Below are positions 42,726 to 52,319 of a stretch of DNA of 64,000 nucleotides, one piece after another. The stretch is taken from positions 173,358 through 237,357 of the forward strand of contig NZ_JASLGR010000034.1 in the NCBI RefSeq assembly GCF_030150155.1, in the 5' to 3' direction. The notes under the pieces were generated by a model. The model was not told the origin of the DNA. It searched no databases and worked only from the letters and a program-made list of their open reading frames with translations. Every line of letters starts with the position of its first letter. Position 1 is the stretch's first letter. The DNA comes from Nocardioides sp. GTDB taxonomy: Bacteria > Actinomycetota > Actinomycetes > Propionibacteriales > Nocardioidaceae. The translations under genes and the position numbers were made by a program.

Positions 42726-42935
42726 ATGCGGCCCCGCTGGGTGTCGAGCGCCGTCCTGGCGCTCGCCGTCACCCTGCTCTGGTTCTTCGCCATCGCCGGC
42801 AGCTCCCGCTTCTCCGGCCCTGTGCTGTGGGAGTTCGGCTCCAGCAGCCACGGCGTGCACCGCGACGATCTGCTCGTCACGGCGGTCTGGCTGGGGTGCC
42901 TCTGGTACTGCCTGAGCACCGCGCGACGCCGCTGA
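42726..42935 (+). CDS. Small two-helix membrane protein
   Basis: A 69-residue protein with hydrophobic helices at about 6-26 and 48-64, an external loop rich in Ser and His, and a basic RR end. It starts 8 nt after the ygfZ stop in the same orientation and is probably co-transcribed with it. No family is recognised. Confidence 0.6.
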   Translation: MRPRWVSSAVLALAVTLLWFFAIAGSSRFSGPVLWEFGSSSHGVHRDDLLVTAVWLGCLWYCLSTARRR

Positions 42936-43005
42936 GCTGACCGGGTTCCGCTGCCTGGCCGAGGAGGTCCGGTGAGGACAGCGGAGCCGATAGAATCGCA
43001 CCGCT

Positions 43006-46000
43006 ATGTCTGACTCCTCCTCGTCCCGTGATCGCCGCTGGTTCCGCCGAGCCGGGGCCGATGGCTCCGACGGTCTCGAGACGGGCAGCGAGACCCCCGC
43101 CGAGTCGAGCGCTCCGGCGGCCCCGAGCGTGCCGGGGACCGGCGTACCGACGACGGCGCGGGAGGCATCGGGACGGCCCAGCGAGCCCGACACGGCTGCT
43201 GCTGCGGCGCACCAGCTGCGTGCGCTGGCCGAGCAGGCCGCCGCCGCGCAGGCGATGGAGCGCGCCGACGCCGAGGAGGCCGCCGCCCGGGCCCTGACGG
43301 CGGCGACGGAGTCCCACGAGCGGGCTACCACTCACGCCGAGAAGGCCGCTGCCGCGCACGCCGCGCGGGAGCAGGCCGAGGAGGCGCTCGCGATCGTGCT
43401 GCGCCGTCACTCCGACGCGCAGGCTGCGGCCGAGGAAGCGGAGAAGGCACGCAGTGAGGCCGAGCAGCGCGCTGCGCAGCAGTACGTCGCCACCGCGGAG
43501 GCCGCACGTCGGCACCAGGAGGCGGTCGAGGCCGCCGAGTCCCGCGAGGGGGCCCTCCAGCAGAGCCTCACCGAGCTCGCCGAGGCGCGTCGCAGCGCCG
43601 AGGAGTCGGCCCTCGGCATGGCCGAGGCGGTCCGGGCGGCCCGCGAGGCCCGCACCGAGGCCGAGGCCCTCGCCGCCGAGCATGCTGCTGCTGCCGCGGC
43701 GGCCAACGCCGCCCGGGTCGAGGCCGAGCAGGTCGCCCACACCACGACGACCGAGGCGTTCGCCCGGGTCCAGACCGCTGCGGCCGAGGCCGAGCACGCC
43801 CATCGCGCCCGCGTCACCGCCGAACAGGCCGCCGCGGCAGCGAACGAGGCCGGCTCCGAGCGGCTTCAGGCAGCGCTGGACCAGACCGATGCCCGCCTCG
43901 CCGCCGCCGCGGAGCAGACCGAGCAGCGCCTCAGCGCCGCCGCCGAGGCAGCCGAGGCCGCCCACCAGTCCCGGATCGCCGCCGAAGGTGCCGTCGCCGC
44001 CGCCCGCCGCGAGGCCGAGCAGCAGATCGCGTTGGCCCACGCCGAGACCGAGCGCCAGCTCGCCGAGATCAAGGCCGAGTCCGAGGAGACCGCGGCCCGG
44101 ATCCGCACCGACTCCGAGAACGCCGCCGCACAGACCCGTACCGCCGCGATGGGCGAGGCCCAGCAGCTCCACGACAGCACCCGCGCCCTGCTGGAGCAGG
44201 CCCAGACCGAGACCGCCTCGGTGCACGAGTCGCAGCGCGCCAGCCTCGCCTCCACGCACGAGGCGCACCGCAACGAGTTCACCCAGTGGGCGACCGCGGC
44301 GAGCACCGCGCACCAGGAGCGCACCACCGCCCTCAACGACGCCCACGCCGAGCACCTGGCCGCGCTCACCGCGTTGGTCGAGAAGACGGTCGCCGCCCAG
44401 GAGGCGCAGCGTGCCGAGCTCGCCCGGGTGCAGAACGAGCTGCTCGCTACCCTCGCCGCCCGCGCCGAGGAGGCCCAGAGCCTGCACGAGAGCCGGCTCG
44501 CGGCGCTGGACGAGGCGCACGAGTCGCATCAGTCCGCGCTGCGTCAGCTCGCCGAGGAGACCGCCGCGACGCACGCGACGCTGCGCGAGGAGACGGCCGA
44601 ACAGCACGCGACGATCCGTCGGGAGACGGCCGAACAGGCCGCGGCGGTCCTCCGCGAGACCGCCGAACAGCACGAGGCCGTCCGACGCGAGACCGCCGAA
44701 CAGCACGAGACGCTGCGCGCCGAGACCCGCGCCGAGCACGAGACGCTGCGCGCCGAGACCGCCGCCTCCCACGCCGACGTCCGCGCCGAGGCCGCCGAGG
44801 CGATGGCCCGGATGGCCGCCGACACCCAGGCCCGCCACGACGGGCTGCGGGCCGATACCGCCGACGCCCACCTCGCCCTGCGCGCCGAGACCGCCGCCCA
44901 GCACGAGGCGCTGCGCACCGAGCTGGCCGAGCAGGCCGACGCGATCGGGGCCGCCACCGCCGCCACCCACGAGCAGTTCCGTGCCGAGATCGCCGAGCAG
45001 CACGAGGCAGTCCGACGCGAGGTCGCCGAGCAGGCCGAGACCCTGCGTGCCGAGACCCTGGCCCAGCACGAGGAGCTCCGCGCCGCCACGCACGAGCAGC
45101 ACAGCGCCGTACGCGAGGAGGCGACGGCCACCCTCGACCGCGCTACTGCGCTGGCGACCTCCGCGGCTGCAGCGAGCCAGGCCGCGCATGCCGAGTCGGA
45201 CCGCAAGCTGGCCGACTTCCTCGAGGTGCGTACCCAGCTGGAGCAGGCCGCCGCCACCCAGCTCGAGGCCGCGACGACCGCGCACGAGGCCCGTCTGGAG
45301 GCCGAGCAGGCCGCCCGCGGCAAGGCGGTCGAGGCGGACGACGCCCATCAGGCCCGGACCGCAGCCGAGCAGAAGTACGCCACGTTCGTCGCCGAAGCCG
45401 AGGAACGGATCAGACTCCGCACCGAAGAGGCCGCGGCCGCCCAGCAGGCCCGCGCCGCGGCCGAGGAAGAGGCTCGCTCCCAGAGCGAGGCCGCCGCCGA
45501 GGCACACACCGCCCGGATCACCGCCGAGGAGCTCGCCGCCCAGTCGGTCAGCGAGCGTGAGCGTGCCGTGGCCGCCGCTGCGGCCGAGCGCGACGAGGCG
45601 TACGCCGCCTCCGCCGCAGCCCGCCTCGAAGCCGAGGGCCAGGTCACCCAGCACGCCGCCGCCCGCGCCGAACGGGAGCGGGAGGCGGCCGCCGCCCTCA
45701 GCGCTGTGCAGCAGGCCCACGAGGCCCGGCTCGCCGCCGAGTCGTCGGCAGCTGAACGGGCCGCCGAGGCCGAAGCCGCCCAGCAGGCCCGCGCCGTGGC
45801 CGAGGAGTCGGCCCGCCAGCAGGCCGACCGTGCCGCCCAGGCACAGGCCAACCGCGAGGCCGCCGAGCGGATCGCCTACGAGCGCGCCGAGCAGGTCCGC
45901 CTCGCCCAGGATGCCCGCACCCTGGCGGAGAAGGCGGCCAGCGAGGCGATCACGCTGCGCACCGCGGCCGAGTCCACCGCGGCCGAGGCGCTCGTGTCCC

Positions 46001-47235
46001 GCCAGGAGGCCGAGGAGGCCGCCCGCAAGCAGGCCAACGCCGCCCACGCCGCGCATGAGCTCCGCGCTCGCGCCGAGGCGATGGCGCGTACGGCGGCAGC
46101 GGCCGCCAAGTCCGCGCACAATGCTCGCAGCGAGGCCGAACAGGCAGCGCAGCAGCAGGCCCTGATCACCCAGGCCGCCCACGAGGAGACCAAGAGCGCC
46201 CTGGGCAAGGTCGAGGAGGCAGCCGACGTCGCCCGCGCCGCGCACCTCGCCGCCGAGGAGGCGCACCAGGCCCGCACCACCGCCGTCAACGAGGCCAAGA
46301 CCGCCAGCGGCAAGGTGATGGAGGCCCTCACCGCCCGACTCGAGGCCGAGGAGGCGGCGATGATCGCCCAGGCCTCCCGCGAGGCCGCCGAGCAGGCCGC
46401 CAAGGCCCGTGCCGAGGAGGCGATGGCGACCGTGGTGGCCCGCGAGGAGGCCGAGTCCCGTACCGCCGACGCCCTGGCCAAGGTCGACGAGGCCGCCGCG
46501 ATCGCCGCCGAGGCACACCGGCTCCGGGCCGAGGCCGAGGACAAGGCCGCCCAGGTCGCGATCGACCGGCAGGCCGTCGAGTCCTCCATCCGGCACCACA
46601 CCGAGCTGGTCGAGACCGCCCTGTCCGAGCGGGTCGCGGCCGAGCAGAAGGCCGCCGCCCTGGCCCAGGAGCTGGTCGCCCTGCGCGCCTCCGTCGTCGA
46701 CGTGCTCAAGGACAAGGGCGGCAAGCGCTCCGTCGCCGCCCTGCATGACCTGGTCGACCGGCCCTCGGTGCTGACCACTCCCGCGATCTCGGAGACCATC
46801 GACGTGATGGAGCACACCGGCGCGATCCCGGTGGTCTCCGCCTTCGCCGCGCCGCAGGTCGACGCCGCGCCGCCGGGGATCGGCTCCGCGCAGGAGCGCT
46901 GGATCCAGTCCGAGTTCGACAAGAAGGCCCGTGCCACCGAGCCGTCACCGGCAGCGAACGACGCCACCGCCGGGGCGCGCCGTGCCGACGTACAGTCGCG
47001 GGCGATCGGTTCGGTGCGGGTCTCCGAGGACGGCATGCTGACGCTGCCCGACGGACGCGACTTCGACCTCTACGACATGCGCACGGCGATCAAGATGCAC
47101 GGTCGGCCCGGGCAGCGCCGCTGGCGCGTCGAGCTGGCCGATGCTCGTGGCACCGGCACGATCGACGCCAAGCTGACCGACCCCGACGAGTTCGTCCGGG
47201 AGCTGGTCCGCTGGCGGCCCGAGCTGGCCGGCTGA
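43006..47235 (+). CDS. 1409-residue coiled-coil protein with hendecad region
   Basis: One of the longest genes in the window. After a Ser/Thr/Pro-rich head of about 65 residues, nearly 1250 residues are Ala, Glu, Gln and Arg rich without Pro, a continuous coiled coil. Between about residues 524 and 700 the period is 11 residues (units like RRETAEQHEAV), typical of hendecad coils. The last 75 residues form a globular tail (EDGMLTLPDGRDFDLYDMR). ATG 43006 follows TAGAAT (42991-42996). It resembles Scy/FilP-type actinobacterial scaffolds in design, but homology is not shown. Confidence 0.8.
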   Translation: MSDSSSSRDRRWFRRAGADGSDGLETGSETPAESSAPAAPSVPGTGVPTTAREASGRPSEPDTAAAAAHQLRALAEQAAAAQAMERADAEEAAARALTAATESHERATTHAEKAAAAHAAREQAEEALAIVLRRHSDAQAAAEEAEKARSEAEQRAAQQYVATAEAARRHQEAVEAAESREGALQQSLTELAEARRSAEESALGMAEAVRAAREARTEAEALAAEHAAAAAAANAARVEAEQVAHTTTTEAFARVQTAAAEAEHAHRARVTAEQAAAAANEAGSERLQAALDQTDARLAAAAEQTEQRLSAAAEAAEAAHQSRIAAEGAVAAARREAEQQIALAHAETERQLAEIKAESEETAARIRTDSENAAAQTRTAAMGEAQQLHDSTRALLEQAQTETASVHESQRASLASTHEAHRNEFTQWATAASTAHQERTTALNDAHAEHLAALTALVEKTVAAQEAQRAELARVQNELLATLAARAEEAQSLHESRLAALDEAHESHQSALRQLAEETAATHATLREETAEQHATIRRETAEQAAAVLRETAEQHEAVRRETAEQHETLRAETRAEHETLRAETAASHADVRAEAAEAMARMAADTQARHDGLRADTADAHLALRAETAAQHEALRTELAEQADAIGAATAATHEQFRAEIAEQHEAVRREVAEQAETLRAETLAQHEELRAATHEQHSAVREEATATLDRATALATSAAAASQAAHAESDRKLADFLEVRTQLEQAAATQLEAATTAHEARLEAEQAARGKAVEADDAHQARTAAEQKYATFVAEAEERIRLRTEEAAAAQQARAAAEEEARSQSEAAAEAHTARITAEELAAQSVSERERAVAAAAAERDEAYAASAAARLEAEGQVTQHAAARAEREREAAAALSAVQQAHEARLAAESSAAERAAEAEAAQQARAVAEESARQQADRAAQAQANREAAERIAYERAEQVRLAQDARTLAEKAASEAITLRTAAESTAAEALVSRQEAEEAARKQANAAHAAHELRARAEAMARTAAAAAKSAHNARSEAEQAAQQQALITQAAHEETKSALGKVEEAADVARAAHLAAEEAHQARTTAVNEAKTASGKVMEALTARLEAEEAAMIAQASREAAEQAAKARAEEAMATVVAREEAESRTADALAKVDEAAAIAAEAHRLRAEAEDKAAQVAIDRQAVESSIRHHTELVETALSERVAAEQKAAALAQELVALRASVVDVLKDKGGKRSVAALHDLVDRPSVLTTPAISETIDVMEHTGAIPVVSAFAAPQVDAAPPGIGSAQERWIQSEFDKKARATEPSPAANDATAGARRADVQSRAIGSVRVSEDGMLTLPDGRDFDLYDMRTAIKMHGRPGQRRWRVELADARGTGTIDAKLTDPDEFVRELVRWRPELAG

Positions 47236-47366
47236 GCGGGCTGGCCGGGCTGACCCGGTTCCGCTCAGTAGGAGCCTTCTCGATGTGACCCAGGTCACGC
47301 GTCCTACGCTCGCCGCCCCGGCACCGGTTCGCGGTGTCCAGCAGTGGGACGGAAGGACCAGCGCCG

Positions 47367-48887
47367 ATGAGCACGGAGTCGTCTGAGCAGCCGAACTGGG
47401 AGATCGAGTACGACGTCGTCGTCCTCGGCATGGGAGCAGCCGGCTCGGCCGCCGCGATCGAGGCGCACGACGCGGGGTGCCGCGTCGCGATCCTGGAGAA
47501 GCTCGACGGCGGCCTGGAGGGCGGCAACACCCGCGCCTCGGGTGGCTCCTGGTGGATCAACCAGGACCCGGAGCGGGCGGCGACCTACCTGAAGAGCCTC
47601 TGCGGCGGCTTCGAGGTCCCCCCGGCCGTGATCGCCACCTGGGCCGAGGAGACCAGCAGGAACACCGCCTGGGTGAGCGACACGGTCGGCGCGGCCGTCG
47701 CCCCGGTCGGCGGCGCCATCGGCGGCACCGGCCCCGGCATGCCGCCGGAGTTCCCCGAGCTCGACGGCAGCGACGTCTACCTCGGCCAGATGGCGGTCGG
47801 TGGGGTGCTCGGCGGTCAGCGACTGATCACGGCACTGCATGCCGCCCTCGAGGCCCGCGGCATCGACGTCCGCCGCGGCACCCCGGCCCGACGGCTGGTC
47901 CAGGACCCCGTCACCGGGCGGATCACCGGCGTGGTCGCGACCACGCCGACCGGGCAGACCCTGCGCGTGCGTGCCGAACGCGGTGTCGTCCTCGCCACCG
48001 GAGGGTTCGAGGCCGACGACGCGATGGTCCGCGACTACCTGCGCTTCACCCAGGCGCGGCCGTGGGGTTCGCCGCACAACCGCGGCGACGGCCACCGGAT
48101 GGCGCAGAAGGTCGGCGCCGACCTGTGGCACATGGACAACATGATGGCGATCGACGGCCTCCAGGTCCCCGGCTACGACGCCGACTTCTACCTCCGGTTC
48201 TCCTTCCGCAAGGGCTTCATCTACGTCGACGCCGACGGGCGGCGGGTCACCAACGAGCTGCCCCAGTGGGGTCACGGCCAGAGCCACCAGCACGGCGGCT
48301 ACGAGCTCACCCCGGTCCGCGGCCATCACGCGATCTTCGACGAGGCGACCCGACTCTCCGGCCCGATCTCGCCGAACAAGCGGATGCTGGAGATCGGCTG
48401 GAACGTCCTGATCGACGGCTACGACTGGAGCGACGACAACAGCGTCGAGGTCGACAAGGGCTGGATCCTCCGCGGCGACACCCTGGAGGAGCTGGCCGAG
48501 TGGCTCGGCGTGCAGGCGAGCGAGCTCACCCGCTCGGTGGAGCTCTACAACCAGGCCTGCGCCGCCGGGTACGACGAGCAGCATCGCCGTCCGGCCGCCA
48601 CCCTCGACCCGATCGGCGCCGGCCCGTACTACGCGGTGACGTCCAGTCCGATGACCGCCTGGAGCAACGGCGGCCCCCGCCGGGACGAGCACTGCCAGGT
48701 GCTCGACCCGTTCGGCGACGTGATCGCCGGCCTCTACGCCGCCGGTAGCGTCAGCTCGACCTACAGCTGGGGCAAGGACGGCGGCTTCCACATCGCCGAC
48801 GCGCTCGCCTTCGGCCGGGTCGCGGGCCGGTCCGCGGCAGCGGCAGCGGCCGCTCCGGACCTTCCCGGGGCGACCCGATCGGCCTGA
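47367..48887 (+). CDS. FAD-dependent oxidoreductase (fumarate reductase / ketosteroid dehydrogenase type)
   Basis: A 506-residue flavoprotein. The FAD site VVVLGMGAAGSAAAIEA starts near residue 16, followed by EKLDGGLEGGNTRASGG. An active-site region has RMAQKVGADLWHMDNM, and the C-terminus has AAGSVSSTYSWGKDGGFHIADALAFGR. It belongs to the flavoprotein dehydrogenase group that includes fumarate reductase, tricarballylate and 3-ketosteroid dehydrogenases. The substrate is unknown and no pathway partner is adjacent. ATG 47367 has GGAAGGA upstream. Confidence 0.8.
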   Translation: MSTESSEQPNWEIEYDVVVLGMGAAGSAAAIEAHDAGCRVAILEKLDGGLEGGNTRASGGSWWINQDPERAATYLKSLCGGFEVPPAVIATWAEETSRNTAWVSDTVGAAVAPVGGAIGGTGPGMPPEFPELDGSDVYLGQMAVGGVLGGQRLITALHAALEARGIDVRRGTPARRLVQDPVTGRITGVVATTPTGQTLRVRAERGVVLATGGFEADDAMVRDYLRFTQARPWGSPHNRGDGHRMAQKVGADLWHMDNMMAIDGLQVPGYDADFYLRFSFRKGFIYVDADGRRVTNELPQWGHGQSHQHGGYELTPVRGHHAIFDEATRLSGPISPNKRMLEIGWNVLIDGYDWSDDNSVEVDKGWILRGDTLEELAEWLGVQASELTRSVELYNQACAAGYDEQHRRPAATLDPIGAGPYYAVTSSPMTAWSNGGPRRDEHCQVLDPFGDVIAGLYAAGSVSSTYSWGKDGGFHIADALAFGRVAGRSAAAAAAAPDLPGATRSA

Positions 48888-48911
48888 GCCTCCGACTCCC
48901 TCGCGGACCGA

Positions 48912-51059
48912 TCAGCGCTTGCGGCGCTGGTCGTCGATCAGCTTCGCCTGCAGGTCGACCGCACCGGAGTTGAGGGTCCACTCCCCCGCCGCGTCGAGCA
49001 CCCACGCCTTGGTGTTGGCATCGAAGGCGCAGTCCAGCAGCTCCCCGAGCACGGCGACGTGGTCGGCCAGCGGGATCCGCACCAGCACCTCGACCCGACG
49101 GTCGAGGTTGCGGTGCATCATGTCTGCCGACCCGATCCAGGCGGTCGGCTCGCCACCGTTCTCGAAGGCGAAGACCCGGGAGTGCTCCAGGAACCGGCCG
49201 AGGATCGAACGCACCTCGATCGTCTCCGACAGACCCGGTACGCCGGGCCGCAGCGCGCAGATGCCACGCACCAGCATCTGCACCGGGACGCCGGCCTGCG
49301 AGGCGAGGTAGAGGGCATCGATCACCGCCTCGTCGACGACCGAGTTGGCCTTGAGCCGGATCCGTGCCGGGCGACCGGCACGGTGGTGGGCGATCTCGGC
49401 GTGGATCTGGTCGACCAGGCCCGAACGGACCGAGTCCGGGGCGACCAGGAGCTCGGCGTACTCGGTCTGACGCGACCATCCCGAGAGGTTGTTGAACAGG
49501 TGAGCGACGTCCTCGCCGATGGCGTCGTTGGTGGTGATCAGCCCGAAGTCCTCGTAGATCCGTGAGGTCTTGGGGTTGTAGTTGCCGGTGCCGATGTGGG
49601 TGTAGCGGCGGATCCCGCCGCCGTAGTGACCCTCGTCGCGGACGACCATCGCGAGCTTGCAGTGCGTCTTGAGACCGACCAGGCCGTAGACGACGTGGCA
49701 GCCAGCGCGTTCGAGCTTGCGCGCCCACCGGATGTTGGCGGACTCGTCGAAGCGCGCCTTGATCTCGACCAGGACCAGCACCTGCTTGCCCGCCTCGGCA
49801 GCGTCGATCAGGGCGTCGATGATCGGGCTGTCGCCGCTGGTCCGGTACAGGGTCTGCTTGATCGCGAGCACGTGCGGGTCGGCGGCGGCCTGCTCGATGA
49901 AGCGCTGCACGGAGGTCGCGAAGCTGTCGTAGGGGTGGTGCAGCAGCACGTCGCGGCGGCGCGCGGCCTTGAACACGTCGACCGGGGCGGCCGACTCCAC
50001 CTCGGCGAGGCGGTGGTGGGTGGTCGGGACGAAGGCCGGGTACTGCAGCTCGGCCCGGTCGAGGTCGGCGATGCCGTGCAGTCCGCGCAGGTCCAGCGGC
50101 CCGGGCAGCAGGAAGACCTCGGCCTCGGAGATGCCGAGCTCGGAGACCAGCAGGGAGAGCACCGAGGCGGAGATCGACTCCTCCACCTCCAGGCGCACCG
50201 GCGGACCGAACCGGCGTCGCAGCAGCTCCTTCTCCAGGGCGGCGAGGATCGACTCGGCGTCGTCCTCCTCGACCTCCAGGTCCTCGTTGCGGGTCACCCG
50301 GAAGGTGTGCACCTCGAGGATCTGCATCCCGGGGAAGAGCTTCTTGAGGTGCTCACCGATGACGTCCTCGAGCGGCACGAACCGGTCGTTGCCCAGCGGC
50401 ACGAAGCGGGTGAAGTTCGACGGCACCTTGACCCGGGCGAAGTGCTCCTTGTCGGTGCGCGGGTCGCGGATCAGGACCGCCAGGTTGAGACTCAGCCCGG
50501 AGATGTAGGGGAACGGGTGCGCCGGGTCGACCGCGAGCGGCGTCAGCACCGGGAAGATCCGCTCCTTGAAGAGCTTCTTGCACGACTTCTGCTCGGCCTC
50601 GCTCAGCTCGCTCCAGCGCAGCAGCTCGATGCCCTCCTCGGCCAGGGCCGGGAGCAGCTGGCCGGTGAAGACGGCCGACTGCCGCTCCGAGAGCGCCCGG
50701 GCGCCGGCCCAGATCTGCTCCAGCACGTCACGCGGGAGCAGGCCGCTGGCGGCACGGACGGCGAGGCCGGCGGCGATCCGGCGCTTGAGACCGGCGACGC
50801 GGACCATGAAGAACTCGTCGAGGTTGGAGGTGAAGATCGCCAGGAACCGGACCCGCTCCAGCAGCGGAAGGCGCTCGTCCTCGGCCAGCTCCAGCACCCG
50901 CTGGTTGAACTTCAGCCAGGAGAGCTCGCGGTCCAGGAACCGGTCATCGAACTGCTCGACGGCGGCCAGCTCGACATGGTCGGGCACGTACGGCGGCTCG
51001 ACGTCGTACGAGCCGACCTCGGGCACCACGGGGTCGATGTCAGGAACGTCGAGCGTCAT
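48912..51059 (-). CDS. ppk: Polyphosphate kinase
   Basis: A 715-residue PPK1 that reversibly makes polyphosphate from ATP. N-terminal RELSWLKFNQRVLELAED opens the protein. The catalytic domain has YDSFATSVQRFIEQAA, VLVEIKARFDESANIRWA, the phospho-His region GLKTHCKL and HIGTGNYNPKTSRIYEDFGL. Length is typical. It converges on the oxidoreductase gene and diverges from the hydrolase gene. Together with Pit and PstSCAB nearby it suggests a phosphate storage region. Confidence 0.95.
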   Translation of the reverse strand: MTLDVPDIDPVVPEVGSYDVEPPYVPDHVELAAVEQFDDRFLDRELSWLKFNQRVLELAEDERLPLLERVRFLAIFTSNLDEFFMVRVAGLKRRIAAGLAVRAASGLLPRDVLEQIWAGARALSERQSAVFTGQLLPALAEEGIELLRWSELSEAEQKSCKKLFKERIFPVLTPLAVDPAHPFPYISGLSLNLAVLIRDPRTDKEHFARVKVPSNFTRFVPLGNDRFVPLEDVIGEHLKKLFPGMQILEVHTFRVTRNEDLEVEEDDAESILAALEKELLRRRFGPPVRLEVEESISASVLSLLVSELGISEAEVFLLPGPLDLRGLHGIADLDRAELQYPAFVPTTHHRLAEVESAAPVDVFKAARRRDVLLHHPYDSFATSVQRFIEQAAADPHVLAIKQTLYRTSGDSPIIDALIDAAEAGKQVLVLVEIKARFDESANIRWARKLERAGCHVVYGLVGLKTHCKLAMVVRDEGHYGGGIRRYTHIGTGNYNPKTSRIYEDFGLITTNDAIGEDVAHLFNNLSGWSRQTEYAELLVAPDSVRSGLVDQIHAEIAHHRAGRPARIRLKANSVVDEAVIDALYLASQAGVPVQMLVRGICALRPGVPGLSETIEVRSILGRFLEHSRVFAFENGGEPTAWIGSADMMHRNLDRRVEVLVRIPLADHVAVLGELLDCAFDANTKAWVLDAAGEWTLNSGAVDLQAKLIDDQRRKR

Positions 51060-51133
51060 GGCCCGAGTCTGCCACCACGAGATGAACAGCAGGCGACTTC
51101 CTTCACCCCATGTCCCAACTCACATTCCGACGG

Positions 51134-51139
51134 TATGTT
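51134..51139 (+). promoter_or_regulatory. -10 element of the hydrolase gene
   Basis: TATGTT ends 7 nt before ATG 51147, supporting that start over the in-frame ATG at 51135. Confidence 0.45.
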
Positions 51140-51146
51140 CCCTTCC

Positions 51147-52223
51147 ATGAGTATCTTCGCGAAGGCAGCCGGCCGCGCCGGTGCGGCCGCAGGTGCTGCG
51201 GCCACCAAGGTCACCGGCAACGCTGAGAAGGTGGCGTTCTCCGCCACGATGGCCCTCCCCGACGCCGCGCTGCGCCGGATCGCCGGGCCCCCGGTCGTGC
51301 TCGACGGACAGACCCTCGCCGTCGACACCCAGGCGATGCTCAAGCTCGCCGGCGTCTCCGGTCCCGCCGTCGAGACCCTCCCGATCATGCAGGGCCGCAA
51401 GGGCCTGCTGCGCCAGTCGACGCTGGCCGGCGGGCGCCAGCAGGTGGGCTCCTCGCGCGACCTCCAGGTCGCCGGCATGGGCGCCCGGCTCTACCGCCCC
51501 AGCGTCCCCGCCGACCCGGGTGCGGCCGGGCCGCTGCTGGTCTTCTACCACGGCGGCGGCTTCATCTACGGCGACCTCGACTCCCACGACGCCCCGGCAC
51601 GCTTCCTCTGCGAGCAGTCCGGGATCCCGGTGCTCTCGATCGACTACCGGCTCGCCCCGGAGGCCTCCTTCCCGGCGGCGTACGACGACGCCCTGGCCGC
51701 GTTCGCCTGGGCACGGGAGAACGCCGCGACCCTGGGCGTCGACCCGGCCCGGATCGGGGTGGGCGGGGACTCGGCCGGCGGCAACCTCGCCGCCGGGGTC
51801 GCGCTCGCCGTCGGTGGGCAGTGCGCGTTCCAGCTCCTGATCTACCCCGTGACCGAGACCGACGAGAACCCGACGGCCAGCCGGTCGATGTTCGGGGAGG
51901 GCTTCTTCCTCACGACCCGCTTCATCGACCTTGCGGTGGCGACGTACGTGCCGGCGGGGATCGACCCGCGGGACCCGCGGCTGGCGCCGCTGTACGCCGA
52001 GGTGCCGGCCGACATCGCTCCGGCGTTCGTGGCCACCGCCGGATTCGACCCGCTCCGCGACGAGGGCGAGGCCTACGCCACCAAGCTGGAGAAGGCGGGC
52101 GGCAGAGTCGTCCAGCGCCGGTACCCCGACCAGATCCACGGGTTCCTCAACGTGCTGCTCGCCCGTTCCTCACGTGCAGCGACAGCCGACATGGCGGCCG
52201 AGCTGCGGCGCGGGCTGGCCTGA
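51147..52223 (+). CDS. Alpha/beta hydrolase (HSL-type esterase)
   Basis: A 358-residue esterase or lipase of the hormone-sensitive lipase group. The oxyanion-hole HGGGF is near residue 136 and the nucleophile elbow GDSAGG near 212, with an Asp in FDPLRDEGE and a late His in DQIHGFLN. The first 60 residues carry an Ala-rich extension before the catalytic domain, of unclear use. Start ATG 51147 fits a leaderless mRNA after TATGTT. Substrate is unknown. Confidence 0.85.
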   Translation: MSIFAKAAGRAGAAAGAAATKVTGNAEKVAFSATMALPDAALRRIAGPPVVLDGQTLAVDTQAMLKLAGVSGPAVETLPIMQGRKGLLRQSTLAGGRQQVGSSRDLQVAGMGARLYRPSVPADPGAAGPLLVFYHGGGFIYGDLDSHDAPARFLCEQSGIPVLSIDYRLAPEASFPAAYDDALAAFAWARENAATLGVDPARIGVGGDSAGGNLAAGVALAVGGQCAFQLLIYPVTETDENPTASRSMFGEGFFLTTRFIDLAVATYVPAGIDPRDPRLAPLYAEVPADIAPAFVATAGFDPLRDEGEAYATKLEKAGGRVVQRRYPDQIHGFLNVLLARSSRAATADMAAELRRGLA

Positions 52224-52231
52224 GTCGGCCC

Positions 52232-52319
52232 CGGGGCGAACCCGGATCTCGACCGTGGTGAACCCGGAAGTCGGCGGTGGTAAACCCGGATCTCGGCGGT
52301 GGTGAACCCGGATCTCAGA
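52232..52319 (-). repeat. 22-bp tandem repeat array D
   Basis: Four 22-bp units of the same family (core GGTGGTGAACCCGGATCTCG on the plus strand). It lies between the convergent hydrolase and pit genes. The last unit overlaps the pit stop codon, so read on the minus strand the array directly follows pit. Confidence 0.88.

Noticed and set aside
42877..46815. Minus-strand open frame of 1312 codons opposite the coiled-coil gene
   Set aside because: It is Gly/Leu rich low complexity made by the GCC/GAG codon bias of the plus-strand gene. It has no ribosome site and no domain.
52232..52319. Coding extension of the hydrolase or pit through the repeat array
   Set aside because: Both genes have ordinary stop codons and normal family lengths before or at the array edge.
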